Shown: piece after piece, positions 55,993 through 64,000 of the stretch
Layout: every line of letters starts with the position of its first letter
How positions within the stretch are numbered: position 1 is the stretch's first letter
Origin: Torymus aiolomorphi
Lineage: Eukaryota > Arthropoda > Insecta > Hymenoptera > Torymidae
Direction: 5' to 3'
DNA: 64,000 nt
Assembly: GCA_036365515.1 (NCBI GenBank)
Contig: CM070874.1
Span: forward strand, 170,249,297-170,313,296
Program-made: the position numbers and the translations under genes
Notes under the pieces: model-generated
Databases searched by the model: none
Seen by the model: only the letters and a program-made list of their open reading frames with translations
What the model was told of the DNA's origin: nothing

Positions 55993-57519
55993 AAGTCAGT
56001 TTTCAATTTTTATAAAACACTTCCCTATTATTTGCACCATAATTTTAATATCATTTATGAAAGTATTAAAAATAATAGTTTTCTTATTTATATTATATAT
56101 CAAATTTTCTTATATCACATGATTTATCATGTATAAAATCATGTGATTTTATACATGCCAAATCGGTTCGAAAAAAGCAAGTTATTAGTCACATTATTTA
56201 ATACGTGATTCGGCATGTGCAAAAGCACGCGCTTTTATACATGCCAAATCACGTGATAAAGCACGTGCTATAGTATGTGTCTAATCACATAATTTATCAC
56301 GTAAAATTTTTTACCAGGGTACACTCAATCATTTTTACGCCGTCGCTCCTACACGGCGGACTGACGAAACAACATTGACAAGTGTGCGGGTAAGTGTGTT
56401 GGTCGACACAGCGATACTCTTTGTTGCAATAAAAACAAAAAAATCGTACACCAGCCGCCGCAAATAAATTCGTAATTACGTTGAAATGGCGCCGGCCCTC
56501 TTCAAAAATTAAATAAATTACACCGTGAAGAGGAGTATTTAATTCATCGAACGTGTTTCGCTCGTCGAAAAGCGATGCCTCGCCACTATCAAGATTTTGA
56601 ATTTCGATAACGACGATCGTGATTCCCGACGCGACAAAAAAATTTTGAAACGTTAACAGTTCGCGAAACCCGCACCCCTCGCGTGATAAGAACACACCGG
56701 CGTCGCCTACAAGTTTTCCGCTCGTTGTTTCTGCAGTGTTCGACGTGAATCGCATATGGTTTGTCACTCTTTACGCGACTCCGTACAATCCCGCGACTTA
56801 AGCACCAAGTGGGCTTTCGCCACTACGAGCGCGCGCGGTAAACAGAGATTATCGTCATTTTGTATAGTCACTATTGAGCGTTTCCGAAGACTGTTCACCA
56901 TCTGAGCTGTCTTCCCGCGTATTCTACCTGCACCAACGGGCATTTCAACGTAGTAAGCCTGTAAAACGAACGTGTCGTCAATGCCTATAATCTCATTAGT
57001 CTGATTTATGGAAATAATTAGATTTCATAAATCAGCGATGGTGAAATTTTCGATAGGCCTGAACGAGAGCCCACCGGGACTTGCTCAAACCGCTCGCTTC
57101 GCACGCTCACACTGATTAAATTATTAGCAGGAACATGCTCTGTTATGTAATTATGGATATCGCTAACCGCAGCTTCCATCCATAATGCAGCATTGTCCTT
57201 GCGCCGTTCACCTATTCTAAAACTAATCGTGCGTCCTTGGACACCAAACCGGCGCAGGTACTGGTGGTCCTCGGCTGTAACGATGAAGCGCTCGCCGGTG
57301 GCGGCGGGCCGTATAACTCCATTGTTCTCGACGCTGCCTGTGTCGCTGGCATTATTGTCAATGCTGCTACTGTTGCTGCTATTGCTGCTGGTATAAACAC
57401 CACCACCTACCTGCGGCAGGGAATGGGACCCGGGACTTGCTAAATAAAAAAGTCAAAAACAAATTATATTAACTTCTTTTTTATTATTTTTAAACGTTTC
57501 TGATTTTTTTTTTTATTTA

Positions 57520-58893
57520 AGGCTCAGAATAACCGGCAAAACTTTCGAGGAATCGTATTACAAGATCGGTGGCGTTTGCGTCGGTATATAACTCCGAAGT
57601 CTCGTCTTGCGCTTGGGCGCGAAACCAGCGCTGAATCGATGCGTGCGGATTATGTGCTATTTACTCATATAACTCCGGCAAACCGTCGAGATCGGGGAGC
57701 GATGTACGGATTTCCCGATGCACTATATCACGCGTTCGGATAACTATAATGAAAAATATTTGCTTTTTAAAAACAAAACCAGAAACGTTCTTAAATAAAT
57801 ATATTTGTACTTACGCTCGTTGACGCGCTGATGCGATGGATAATTGTGATTGTACTCGAGGCTAACCGTGTTTGCCACAGCTTGCAAGCTCGTCAACAGC
57901 CGTTCACGATCGGCACGCGCTGTATTTGCAGCAGTGCTGTTATCTTCAGCAATCACATCGGGCGGTTGGCTCATGAGAAGGCGCCGTTCTGCTGCTGTTA
58001 CTAGCAGCCGATCGTACATAATAAGTGTATCGGCAATCGCGAGGTCCCTATGCATCATCTCTTCTAGTCGCATATCAACCTCTATTCCCGCCACTCGCTC
58101 CTTCCGTCTTCGACTCGCCCACCTCATCATCATCGTGGTCGAAACGCTCCCATGCGATGAGCGACGGGCTTTCGGGCTGTATGCCTTCGGTCTGTGCGTC
58201 TTGAGGCATGTGTACGTTAGCTGCAATAACCAGCTGCTCGCCTGTGCCTTCGCCCGTGCCTTCGCTCTCCGTATCACTGTAGACAAAGTTGAGTAGCCGC
58301 GCTATAGGATTAAACACGCCTGCCGTGCATGCCAAGTGCTGGGGAGACATAACGTCCGCATTTGGCTCGAAATGCGTCTCATCGCTGTCCAAATCCAAGC
58401 TATCGGATAGCTCCGTATCCGAATCATCGCGAATGAGATTCTCGTAAGCTGTAAATAAAAATATGTAAATAAAAAAGGAAAAGAAAATTATTTTGAAAAA
58501 AAAGTTTTAGATTTCCTAAACGATCCTCGCGTGCAATCGCTATGCCGTGAAACACGTGCAAGCCACTTAATTGTCGCTGAAAGACATCATTTTCAATGAC
58601 CATCCGAACTTCGCGCAAACATGCAAATGCATTGTAAAGGCGCACTATTGCACGGTACCCTGTCATTCTGAGTAGTAGCCGTAATTGCGATGATAAGTTT
58701 TCACGCGACATACGCCGTAAACGATGCAGTCACGCGAAATTTCTGCTATGACGTGCTCTTGCCGCGAGCCGTAACACAACTTCCGCAACAAAGTATTTGC
58801 GTGGTTATCCATCTCGAAACTTCTGAATAGACTGAGCGCAACGCACGTGAGCTCGGACTTCTTATACGCACACGCGTCATCTTTGAAACACAC
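57520..58893 (-). pseudogene. Intron-bearing gene of Polinton-like locus, unknown
   Basis: Minus strand, first in-frame ATG near 58,818 (MDNHANTLLRKLCYG). A frame change near 58,700 gives LRLLLRMTGYRAIVRLYNAF. An acceptor (ttttatttacag) at ~58,452 opens YENLIRDDSDTELSDSLDLD, an acidic region with GTGEGTGEQL. Another frame change leads to the helical RLEEMMHRDLAIADTLIMYD. A canonical donor (GAGC|GTAAGT) at ~57,815 and acceptor (ttcattatag) at ~57,754 then join to IRTRDIVHREIRTSLPDLDG, with one TAA, ending near 57,520 beside AATAAA. Acidic in the middle, helical at the end; no family recognised. Shared strand and spacing with the polymerase fragment suggest one locus. Confidence 0.45.
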
Positions 58894-58924
58894 CCCAATA
58901 AACGCATAATAAAATAATTAGTCA

Positions 58925-59250
58925 TCTAGTCATCTCGTCGAAGTTTGCGACAGCGCCCACTCCGTGAGCGCATTTTCTTCGAAACATTACTGAGATTCAA
59001 AATAAACATCTTATGAAAAAAAAGGGTGGACATTGAAAAGAGTACCGCCGCTATACACGTACTCCAAATGTGAAAAAGGAACAGCGCTTTGTCAAACGTG
59101 CACGCGCACGTACGTGAATTGGTCAGCGTCGTAAAAATACGACCCTATTGATGCATGAAAGTCGAGAAGCACACTCGAGATAAAAACTATATATCCTGTT
59201 GTGTCGTGCCAGTCGGGACTATTGTTTTACAAAGCATTACTCGCGCTGCC
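58925..59250 (-). promoter_or_regulatory. Promoter/first-exon segment shared with the 7.4-kb element
   Basis: Closely related to 12,920-13,170 and 19,160-19,440 (e.g. ctcgagataaaaactata, cctattgatgcatg, caaaataaacatcttatgaa). On the minus strand it leads to an ATG at 58,988 starting MFRRKCAHGVGAVAN, stopped after 21 codons. The TATATAG of the arms has become a weaker box here (cgtgtatagcggcg). Confidence 0.6.
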
Positions 59251-59822
59251 AGGCGGAATTCGAGATAGCTCCAAAAGTACGTTCGAAATAAATTCAGATT
59301 ATCGCGATGGACCCGCTAGGTCGTAAACACCTCGTAAATACCTTGCAGCGGCAAAAATGCATAGCCTTTCCCAAGCAGACCACTTTCTTCGGTATGCACC
59401 CCAACAGCTGGAAATTTTCTTGCCTTAACGACTTGAAAAGCGTCCCAAGACTCTGGTACTTTTTTTTTCGTAACCACCGCTGTTCCCTGAGAATTTTCTC
59501 GCACTAATACAAATCGTAAAACTAAGAGATTCTGTAGCTCACACACGTGCTTACTCCGTCGCCCTGGACAGTTTCTCGCAGCTTTACCCCACATAAGCCC
59601 CCACACTTAAACTGATACTTTTTCCCCGCTCACACTGTTCCCTGAGAATTTTATCGCACTAATATAAATCGTACAACTGAGAGTTTCTGTAGGAAACGCG
59701 TGTGCTTACTCCTTCGTCCTGGCCAGTTTCTCGTACTTAAAAGCGCGGGTTGAGCGCTGTACCGGCAGTACCAGATAAGCTTTGACGTGCACAGCATCAG
59801 TATCAGTATCATCATCATCCTC
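59251..59822. other. Divergent region with short tandem similarity
   Basis: gttccctgagaattttctcgcactaata and a relative recur at about 59,480-59,510 and 59,627-59,655 with ctgtagctcac/ctgtaggaaac flanks, so ~145 bp is duplicated imperfectly. No gene call. Confidence 0.45.
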
Positions 59823-60182
59823 ATGGAAACGGTGAAAATTTTCGAGTTTATAGAAAATATTCTGCAAAGTGTTTTCAGCGTGCAGTACCGTCAATTCAAG
59901 AAGATAGACGCGTGAGAGGAAGACGTTGATCGAATTGCACGCAACATAGAAAATAAAACCATGAAATGTGTGCATTGTGCTAAGCAACGCTTGTAGAGTG
60001 CGAAACGCTACGACAGAAATGCTCAAGCAGCGTACGACAGCTTATCAAAGGACATGACAGTACTCCTGGGCGCATGGCCGGATAACGTCCAGCAGCGTGT
60101 ACGGACTCGCTGCATGAGCCGCATAAGATTTGAAGAGCCGTGCCGAAAACTGTATTTATTACGGAAGCACCACAGCCGGTAA
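59823..60182 (+). pseudogene. Short degenerate ORF, unknown
   Basis: From an ATG at 59,823 (METVKIFEFIENILQSVFS) one frame stays coherent for about 120 codons to a TAA at ~60,182, except for TGA at 59,913 and TAG at 59,998. Short runs such as MKCVHCAKQRL and AQAAYDSLSKDMTVLLGAWP show a CxxC and helical character. It ends 12 bp before the next ORF on the same strand. No family recognised; the two stops argue for a decayed gene. Confidence 0.35.
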
Positions 60183-60654
60183 AAGCGTCGCGCAATGAAT
60201 GGGGCTAACGGACGCCAAGCCCCCACCACAACCACCACCACCACCAGCGCCACGAAACATCACGTCATACCGACACTCATCGGAATAGGTGACCATCAGT
60301 ATTGGTTGAGCGATGGAGCAAACACAAGTCGTAAAAATGCCGCTATGCGCCAGCAGCTCGCCAGTGTCAGCAAGAGGCTGGAGCGACACATAGCTGGAGT
60401 GAGGCACGCCGCACGAGTAGTTCCCTGGCGAAAAAAATCACGTGATTAATCACATGATTATCACTTGATTTCTCACGTGATTTTTCATGTGACGATTTGG
60501 CGCGATTTCTCACGTGATTAATTACGTGAAAAATCATGTGACAATACAAACATAAAAAAATAATAGATAACGCTTATTCGTTAGTGAAACTTGTTTTCTC
60601 AATGGATAGCAAATACATTATCGCAGAAAAAAAGATACATAAAATTTCCGGCCC

Positions 60655-60723
60655 GACCAAGAATCGAATTCACGAACTTTAGGTTCCTGCGCAGGCACGC
60701 TATCCCTTACGCTATCACTCGCT
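60655..60723 (-). tRNA. tRNA-like module, left arm (not functional)
   Basis: Complement of the right-arm module with several substitutions (box A-like tagcgtaaggg, B-like gaattcgattct). No usable fold or anticodon assignment. Confidence 0.4.
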
Positions 60724-61609
60724 TGAAAGATTGTGGTCATTTTCACCTACATGAGCTGCATTCTCCATATTTATTGCTATTTCAATTTGATTATTTATGT
60801 AAAATATCAATGGTTGGTAAAAATTATTTATTTATACACTATTTTAATAAAATGCGTAACTTATATTAAAAAATTTATTAATTTAATTCTAATAACTTAA
60901 GAATGTAGGGCCGGTAAAGTAGAAATCAGGTAAGTACAAAATTAATTTTTTTTTTAAAGCAAAATACCGAGTTATTTTTATAAAATGTTATGTATATAAA
61001 ATTGTAAATAATGATCATTACATTTTTAAAAATTTTTATTACTTTTGAAAAAGTTATTTGAATCTAATTCTTTAATATCTCAATATAAATTACTTATTTT
61101 CAAAATGATCAAAATTAAATAGCAAATTAAAGAATCAAAATTAAACAGCAATTAAATAAATATTAAGGACGATCATTTATCTAAAATATAAAAAATTTCT
61201 AATTATTATTTATTTATACACTATTTAAAGAAAATGAGTAACTTACATCAAAATATTAATTAATTAAATTCGAATAACTTTTTCAAAAGTAATAAAAATT
61301 TTTAAAAACGTAATGATCATTATTTACAATTTTACATTCATAACATTTTACAAAAATAATCCGGTATTTTGTTTAAAAAAGAAAATTAGTTTTGTAGACA
61401 CCTGATTTCTACTTTACCGGCACTACATTCTTAAGTTATTCGAATTTAATTAATTAATGTTTTAATGTAAGTTACGCATTTTATTAAGATAGTGTATAAA
61501 TAAATAATTTTTACAAACCATTGATATTTTACATAAATAATCAATTTGAAATAGCAATAAATATGGAGAATGCACCTTATGTAGGTGAAAATGACCACAA
61601 TCTTTCAGG

Positions 61610-61682
61610 CGAGTGATAGCGTAATGGATAGCGTGCCTGCGCAGGAACCCAAAGTTCATGGGTTCGATTCTCGGTTGAGTCG
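61610..61682 (+). tRNA. tRNA-like module, right arm (not functional)
   Basis: Box A tagcgtaatgg at 61,617-61,627 and box B ggttcgattct at 61,661-61,671, 44 bp apart as in a real tRNA gene. The acceptor and T stems pair poorly and the anticodon arm (cctgcgcagg) is a palindrome, so it is a tRNA-derived Pol III promoter module, SINE-like. Confidence 0.5.
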
Positions 61683-61996
61683 GAAATTTTATGTATCGTT
61701 TTCTTCTGCGATAATGTATTTGCTATCTATTAAGGAAACAAGTTTCATTAACGAATAAGCGTTATATATTATTTTTTTATGTTTGTATTGTCACGTGATT
61801 TTTCACGTGATTAATCGCGCCAAATCGTCACGTGAGAAATCACGTGAAATATCACGTGAGAAATCGCGTGAGGAATCAAGTGATAAATCATATGATTAAT
61901 CACGTGATTTTTTTCACCAGGGTTGAAAGCCTAAAAGCAGAAATCCTACTCATTGAGCAGCGCACGCTAGAGGAGCAGCGGCAACAGCAACACTGA

Positions 61997-62940
61997 GAGA
62001 AGATCTGAGCGTGAACTACTCCCTGAGCTGAGCGACAGCAGCGCCCATCAAATGGCGCTGCCAGAGCGCCGAAAACGCGCAGCTGTTGTGCAGTTCACAC
62101 GCGCAGCAGTCACTCCGACGATTAAGCACGTGGTCTACACTTTTTTCGGAGTACTGGCTACTCTTTTTTGCAGCGCTGTAGCGCCTGTAGCTACTCTTTT
62201 ACGGTGCAGTGGATATACTTTTTCTTGTAGCAACTTTGTTTCATGAAAAGATGTACCCTTTTTAGCAAACTATGTATACAAAAAAGTTATTAACAAAATA
62301 TCTTGGGGGAAATATACTGTTAATATCTTAGAAAAAATAGAAATAAAATAAACATTATTCTTTACTTACAAAGTGTATAAACTTTCATGGGAAAACAATG
62401 ATGTTCTGGATATTATTAACATATTTTTAAGAAATTGTTTTAGAAATTTTGTTTTATTTTTAAAATTTATCCTTTTTTTTAAAAATGATAAGTAAAAGTC
62501 GGCGTTGGGTACTAACTAAGGTAAAGGGCCCTATTATGGAACACATCTTAAGGGTCAATGAGGTTTCCTATTTAATTTTAACTGAAATAAAGCTAATAAA
62601 TTAAATTCTTTTGTATTAGCTTGTTATATTATCTTTACGAATGCAATTAAAATTTTTTAAAGGTAAAATTCGGCTAAATTCGTAATTATAAGTAGTATAA
62701 GAAAAGGATCGTCAACACGGCCTTATGTATCGTACAGCGTTGGAACGAATGGCCCGGTGTTCCATCAGTTTTGTCCCAATTATAAAACATTCTTTTTTAG
62801 ACTATTTATTGAAAAAAACTTTTGTTTTAAACTTTTTATGCTTAATTATGGTGTAACATCTGTTACTTAGCTTTTCTTTTAACAATCAGGCCTTGCAAAC
62901 GAATATAAACGTTAATTAGAGTCTTAATTAAAAATCATAA
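61997..62940. other. Unassigned sequence
   Basis: 62,050-62,240 has several open readings from GC content plus ctactctttt repeats (62,158, 62,192); the rest is AT-rich. Nothing supported. Confidence 0.5.
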
Positions 62941-63670
62941 AACATAAAAACATTAATGATAATATACTATGCTTTCTTTCATAGTCTAATCAATTATGGG
63001 GTAATTGCCTGGGGTGGTGCGTACGATAATAATATGAAATTAATACAATCAACACAAAACAAAATATTGAAAATCATAAATAAAAATAAATTCTCTCGAA
63101 CTAATCCACCTCTTGAAATAAAAAAATTATTCCAGTTAGAGTCGATATCCTTACATTATTCTACATTAAGAAATAAATATATAAACAGTGCGAGCAAGAC
63201 CAGAAACAAAACAATTCAACTACCTAAATGTGATAAAAGAATTAGTGATAAAAATAGCTACAATGAAGCTATAAGGGTCTTTAATGGGCTATCTAAGGAT
63301 CTCAAAGTTATGAATTTAAGTAGACAATTAATGAAGAAAAAATTAAAAATGTTTATAGTAAAAGATGCAATATAATTTCAAAATAATAATTAAATCTTAA
63401 TCAATATATCTAACAAATTATTTAACTATTATTTATGTACTACAATGGATTTTATCGATGTTAACAAACACTATGCACATACCATTATATAGTTTTTAAG
63501 AATTTTGTAGTTTGTAATATTTTTTTTTAGTTTGTAAGTTTTCTATGTACCAGATCTACACACAGGCAATAATATTTGCCTCAGTAGGATTTACTTACTT
63601 ATGTATATTTCGTATATAATAATGTAATGTAAATGTTTTGTGGAAAGAAATAAATAAATAAATAAATAAC
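62941..63670 (+). mobile_element. 5'-truncated LINE 3' end
   Basis: C-terminal coding remnant, 3' UTR and a terminal (AATA)n tail, gaaataaataaataaataaa, at 63,648-63,668. A short-period tail is usual for CR1/Daphne/Jockey-type LINEs; the clade cannot be fixed from this part. Confidence 0.65.
62956..63375 (+). pseudogene. LINE ORF2 C-terminal fragment
   Basis: 139 codons to a stop at 63,375. The initial MIIYYAFFHSLINYGVIAWG is the known YYA..HS...YGI..WG motif after the RT of many arthropod LINEs; it is followed by KLIQSTQNKILKIINKNKF and a Lys/Asn-rich helical tail (KTIQLPKCDKRISDKNSYNE). The ATG is internal to the original ORF. No stops within the fragment. The RT and endonuclease are missing by 5' truncation. 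Confidence 0.7.
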
Positions 63671-63776
63671 CTCCAAAGATTGACATGATTGTCTTTCATC
63701 CCTTGGTGTAGCAGATCCCAAATCCAGTTGTTCGATAAGTGATTTATGAGCTAGGTTACTTTACCGTAGGAAATGC

Positions 63777-64000
63777 TTGGACTCGATGGGCCACATAACT
63801 TTATATTTGACATGATTCTTTGGATTTATAATGTTATATTTTGGTAAAAACATCCATTTCCTTTCATTTTAGATTAATTATTTTTTAAAATCATTTGTAT
63901 TTTCTTTTAAAACCTTTTTTTGAAAATGTAATTTATATAACCATTATAAATGCAAAGAATCATGTCAAATATGAAATTATGTGGTCCATTAAGTCTAAAT
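63777..64000. repeat. Inverted repeat at right window edge
   Basis: About 55 bp at 63,777-63,835 (with ccacataactttatatttga) is complementary to 63,940-64,000, around a ~110-bp AT-rich spacer. It may be a small foldback element or part of one extending beyond the window. Confidence 0.65.

Larger units (their letters stand above)
54456..56319. mobile_element. 1.9-kb foldback (CCCTGG ends, TA duplication) with 5S-like arms
   Basis: Ends CCCTGGTAAAAATTTTTACG and complement, TA on both sides (54,454-54,455 and 56,320-56,321). The outer ~170 bp of each arm is packed with palindromic CACGTG-centred words such as atcacgtgat. Each arm then holds a 5S-rRNA-like module. The left module is split by a 567-bp element. 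TA duplication suits the Tc1/mariner superfamily. It lies inside the polymerase pseudogene, whose Cys region continues on both sides. Confidence 0.8.
54330..57440 (-). pseudogene. Polinton-like protein-primed DNA polymerase B, N-terminal part
   Basis: Minus strand, read from an intron-type acceptor (tttttttatttag) at 57,441. A Ser/Asn-rich start leads to ERFIVTAEDHQYLRRFG, then after a one-base frameshift near 57,010 to IGIDDTFVLQAYYVEMP and VTIQNDDNLCLPRALVVAKA, a hallmark of Polinton/Maverick polymerases. A second frameshift near 56,770 precedes GDAGVFLSREGCGFRELLTF and a Cys/His cluster (FCFYCNKEY, HTCQCC). A 1.9-kb foldback interrupts at 56,319, and the Cys cluster resumes at 54,455 (CNTHCEIEGCRNVYD) and ends about 54,330. 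The exonuclease and polymerase palms are absent, so this is a 5' gene fragment. Family call is from motif memory. Confidence 0.6.
60423..61923. mobile_element. 1.5-kb foldback (CCCTGG ends) with tRNA-like arms
   Basis: Ends CCCTGGCGAAAAAAATCACG and complement, TT on both sides. Arms of ~740 bp. The outer ~130 bp repeats tcacgtgatt-type palindromes, as in the element at 54,456. Each arm then contains a tRNA-like module. Same superfamily as the 54,456 element from the shared CCCTGG ends and CACGTG arrays. Confidence 0.8.
60195..61996 (+). pseudogene. Coiled-coil-like ORF split by a foldback element
   Basis: ATG at 60,195; codons run through a Thr-rich stretch (QAPTTTTTTTSA), GIGDHQYWLSDGANTS, and a heptad-like part (MRQQLASVSKRLERHIAGVR) to VVP at 60,422, where the 1.5-kb foldback begins. 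After removing the insert and one TT duplication, the same frame resumes at 61,926 with ESLKAEILLIEQRTLEEQRQ and stops within 25 codons. That an insertion falls inside a frame that reopens in register supports a real former gene of about 100 residues. No family recognised. It belongs with the short ORF upstream. Confidence 0.5.

Noticed and set aside
61610..61682. Functional tRNA gene
   Set aside because: Box A and B are good, but acceptor and T stems do not pair well and no anticodon loop can be drawn.

Overview
This is repeat-dominated arthropod nuclear DNA, most likely from an insect and plausibly a hymenopteran. The host group is inferred from the mix of element families and the TATA/TCAGTT promoter architecture, not from a host gene. 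I find no convincing host protein-coding gene. Almost everything is transposable elements, their fragments, foldback elements and simple repeats, and most coding sequence is broken by stops, frameshifts or nested insertions.

Layout. 1-5.4 kb: an edge-truncated ORF with a SAP-like motif, three copies of a 430-bp repeat, a 549-bp foldback element and a decayed minus-strand transposase-like gene. 5.46-8.54 kb: a copia element with both LTRs whose reverse transcriptase has been deleted. 9.5-20.8 kb: LTRs and PBS of a minus-strand gypsy-type element whose interior is replaced by a 2.4-kb foldback with CACAGTG termini and a CGGCG duplication (Transib signature), and by a 7.4-kb long-inverted-repeat element. 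The latter carries one intact 368-codon gene with TATA box, initiator and poly(A) signal. 20.8-41.4 kb: a second CACAGTG/CGGCG-bounded element, built on a ~435-bp satellite and swollen from about 5 to 20.5 kb by four dated insertions: a 4.1-kb element with an 8-bp duplication, an inverted Penelope-like dimer with an 11-bp duplication, a 6.6-kb gag-only LTR element, and a 216-bp element with a 14-bp duplication. The Penelope dimer itself carries two insertions.

41.4-54 kb: a foldback, a decayed Ty3/gypsy element with LTRs and polypurine tract, and an R1-clade LINE split by a 2.2-kb foldback and ending at an (AC/ACGC)n tract. 54.3-62 kb: a remnant that looks like a Polinton/Maverick: the N-terminal part of a protein-primed DNA polymerase B gene and an intron-bearing gene on the minus strand, plus two short plus-strand ORFs. 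It is cut by two related foldback elements (CCCTGG termini), one carrying a 5S-rRNA-like module and the other a tRNA-like module in both arms. 62.9-63.7 kb: the 3' end of another LINE. The last 220 bp form an inverted repeat.

The strongest candidate for something undescribed is the 7.4-kb element at 12,471-19,839. Its arms share a several-hundred-base promoter/first-exon segment with the Polinton-like locus at about 58.93-59.25 kb, and its single cargo gene resembles an uncharacterised protein family that I recall from virus-like insertions in arthropods. This suggests a miniature, non-autonomous derivative of the Polinton lineage that keeps one expressed gene between 2-kb inverted repeats. 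A second theme is the capture of Pol III gene modules as inverted pairs inside foldback elements.
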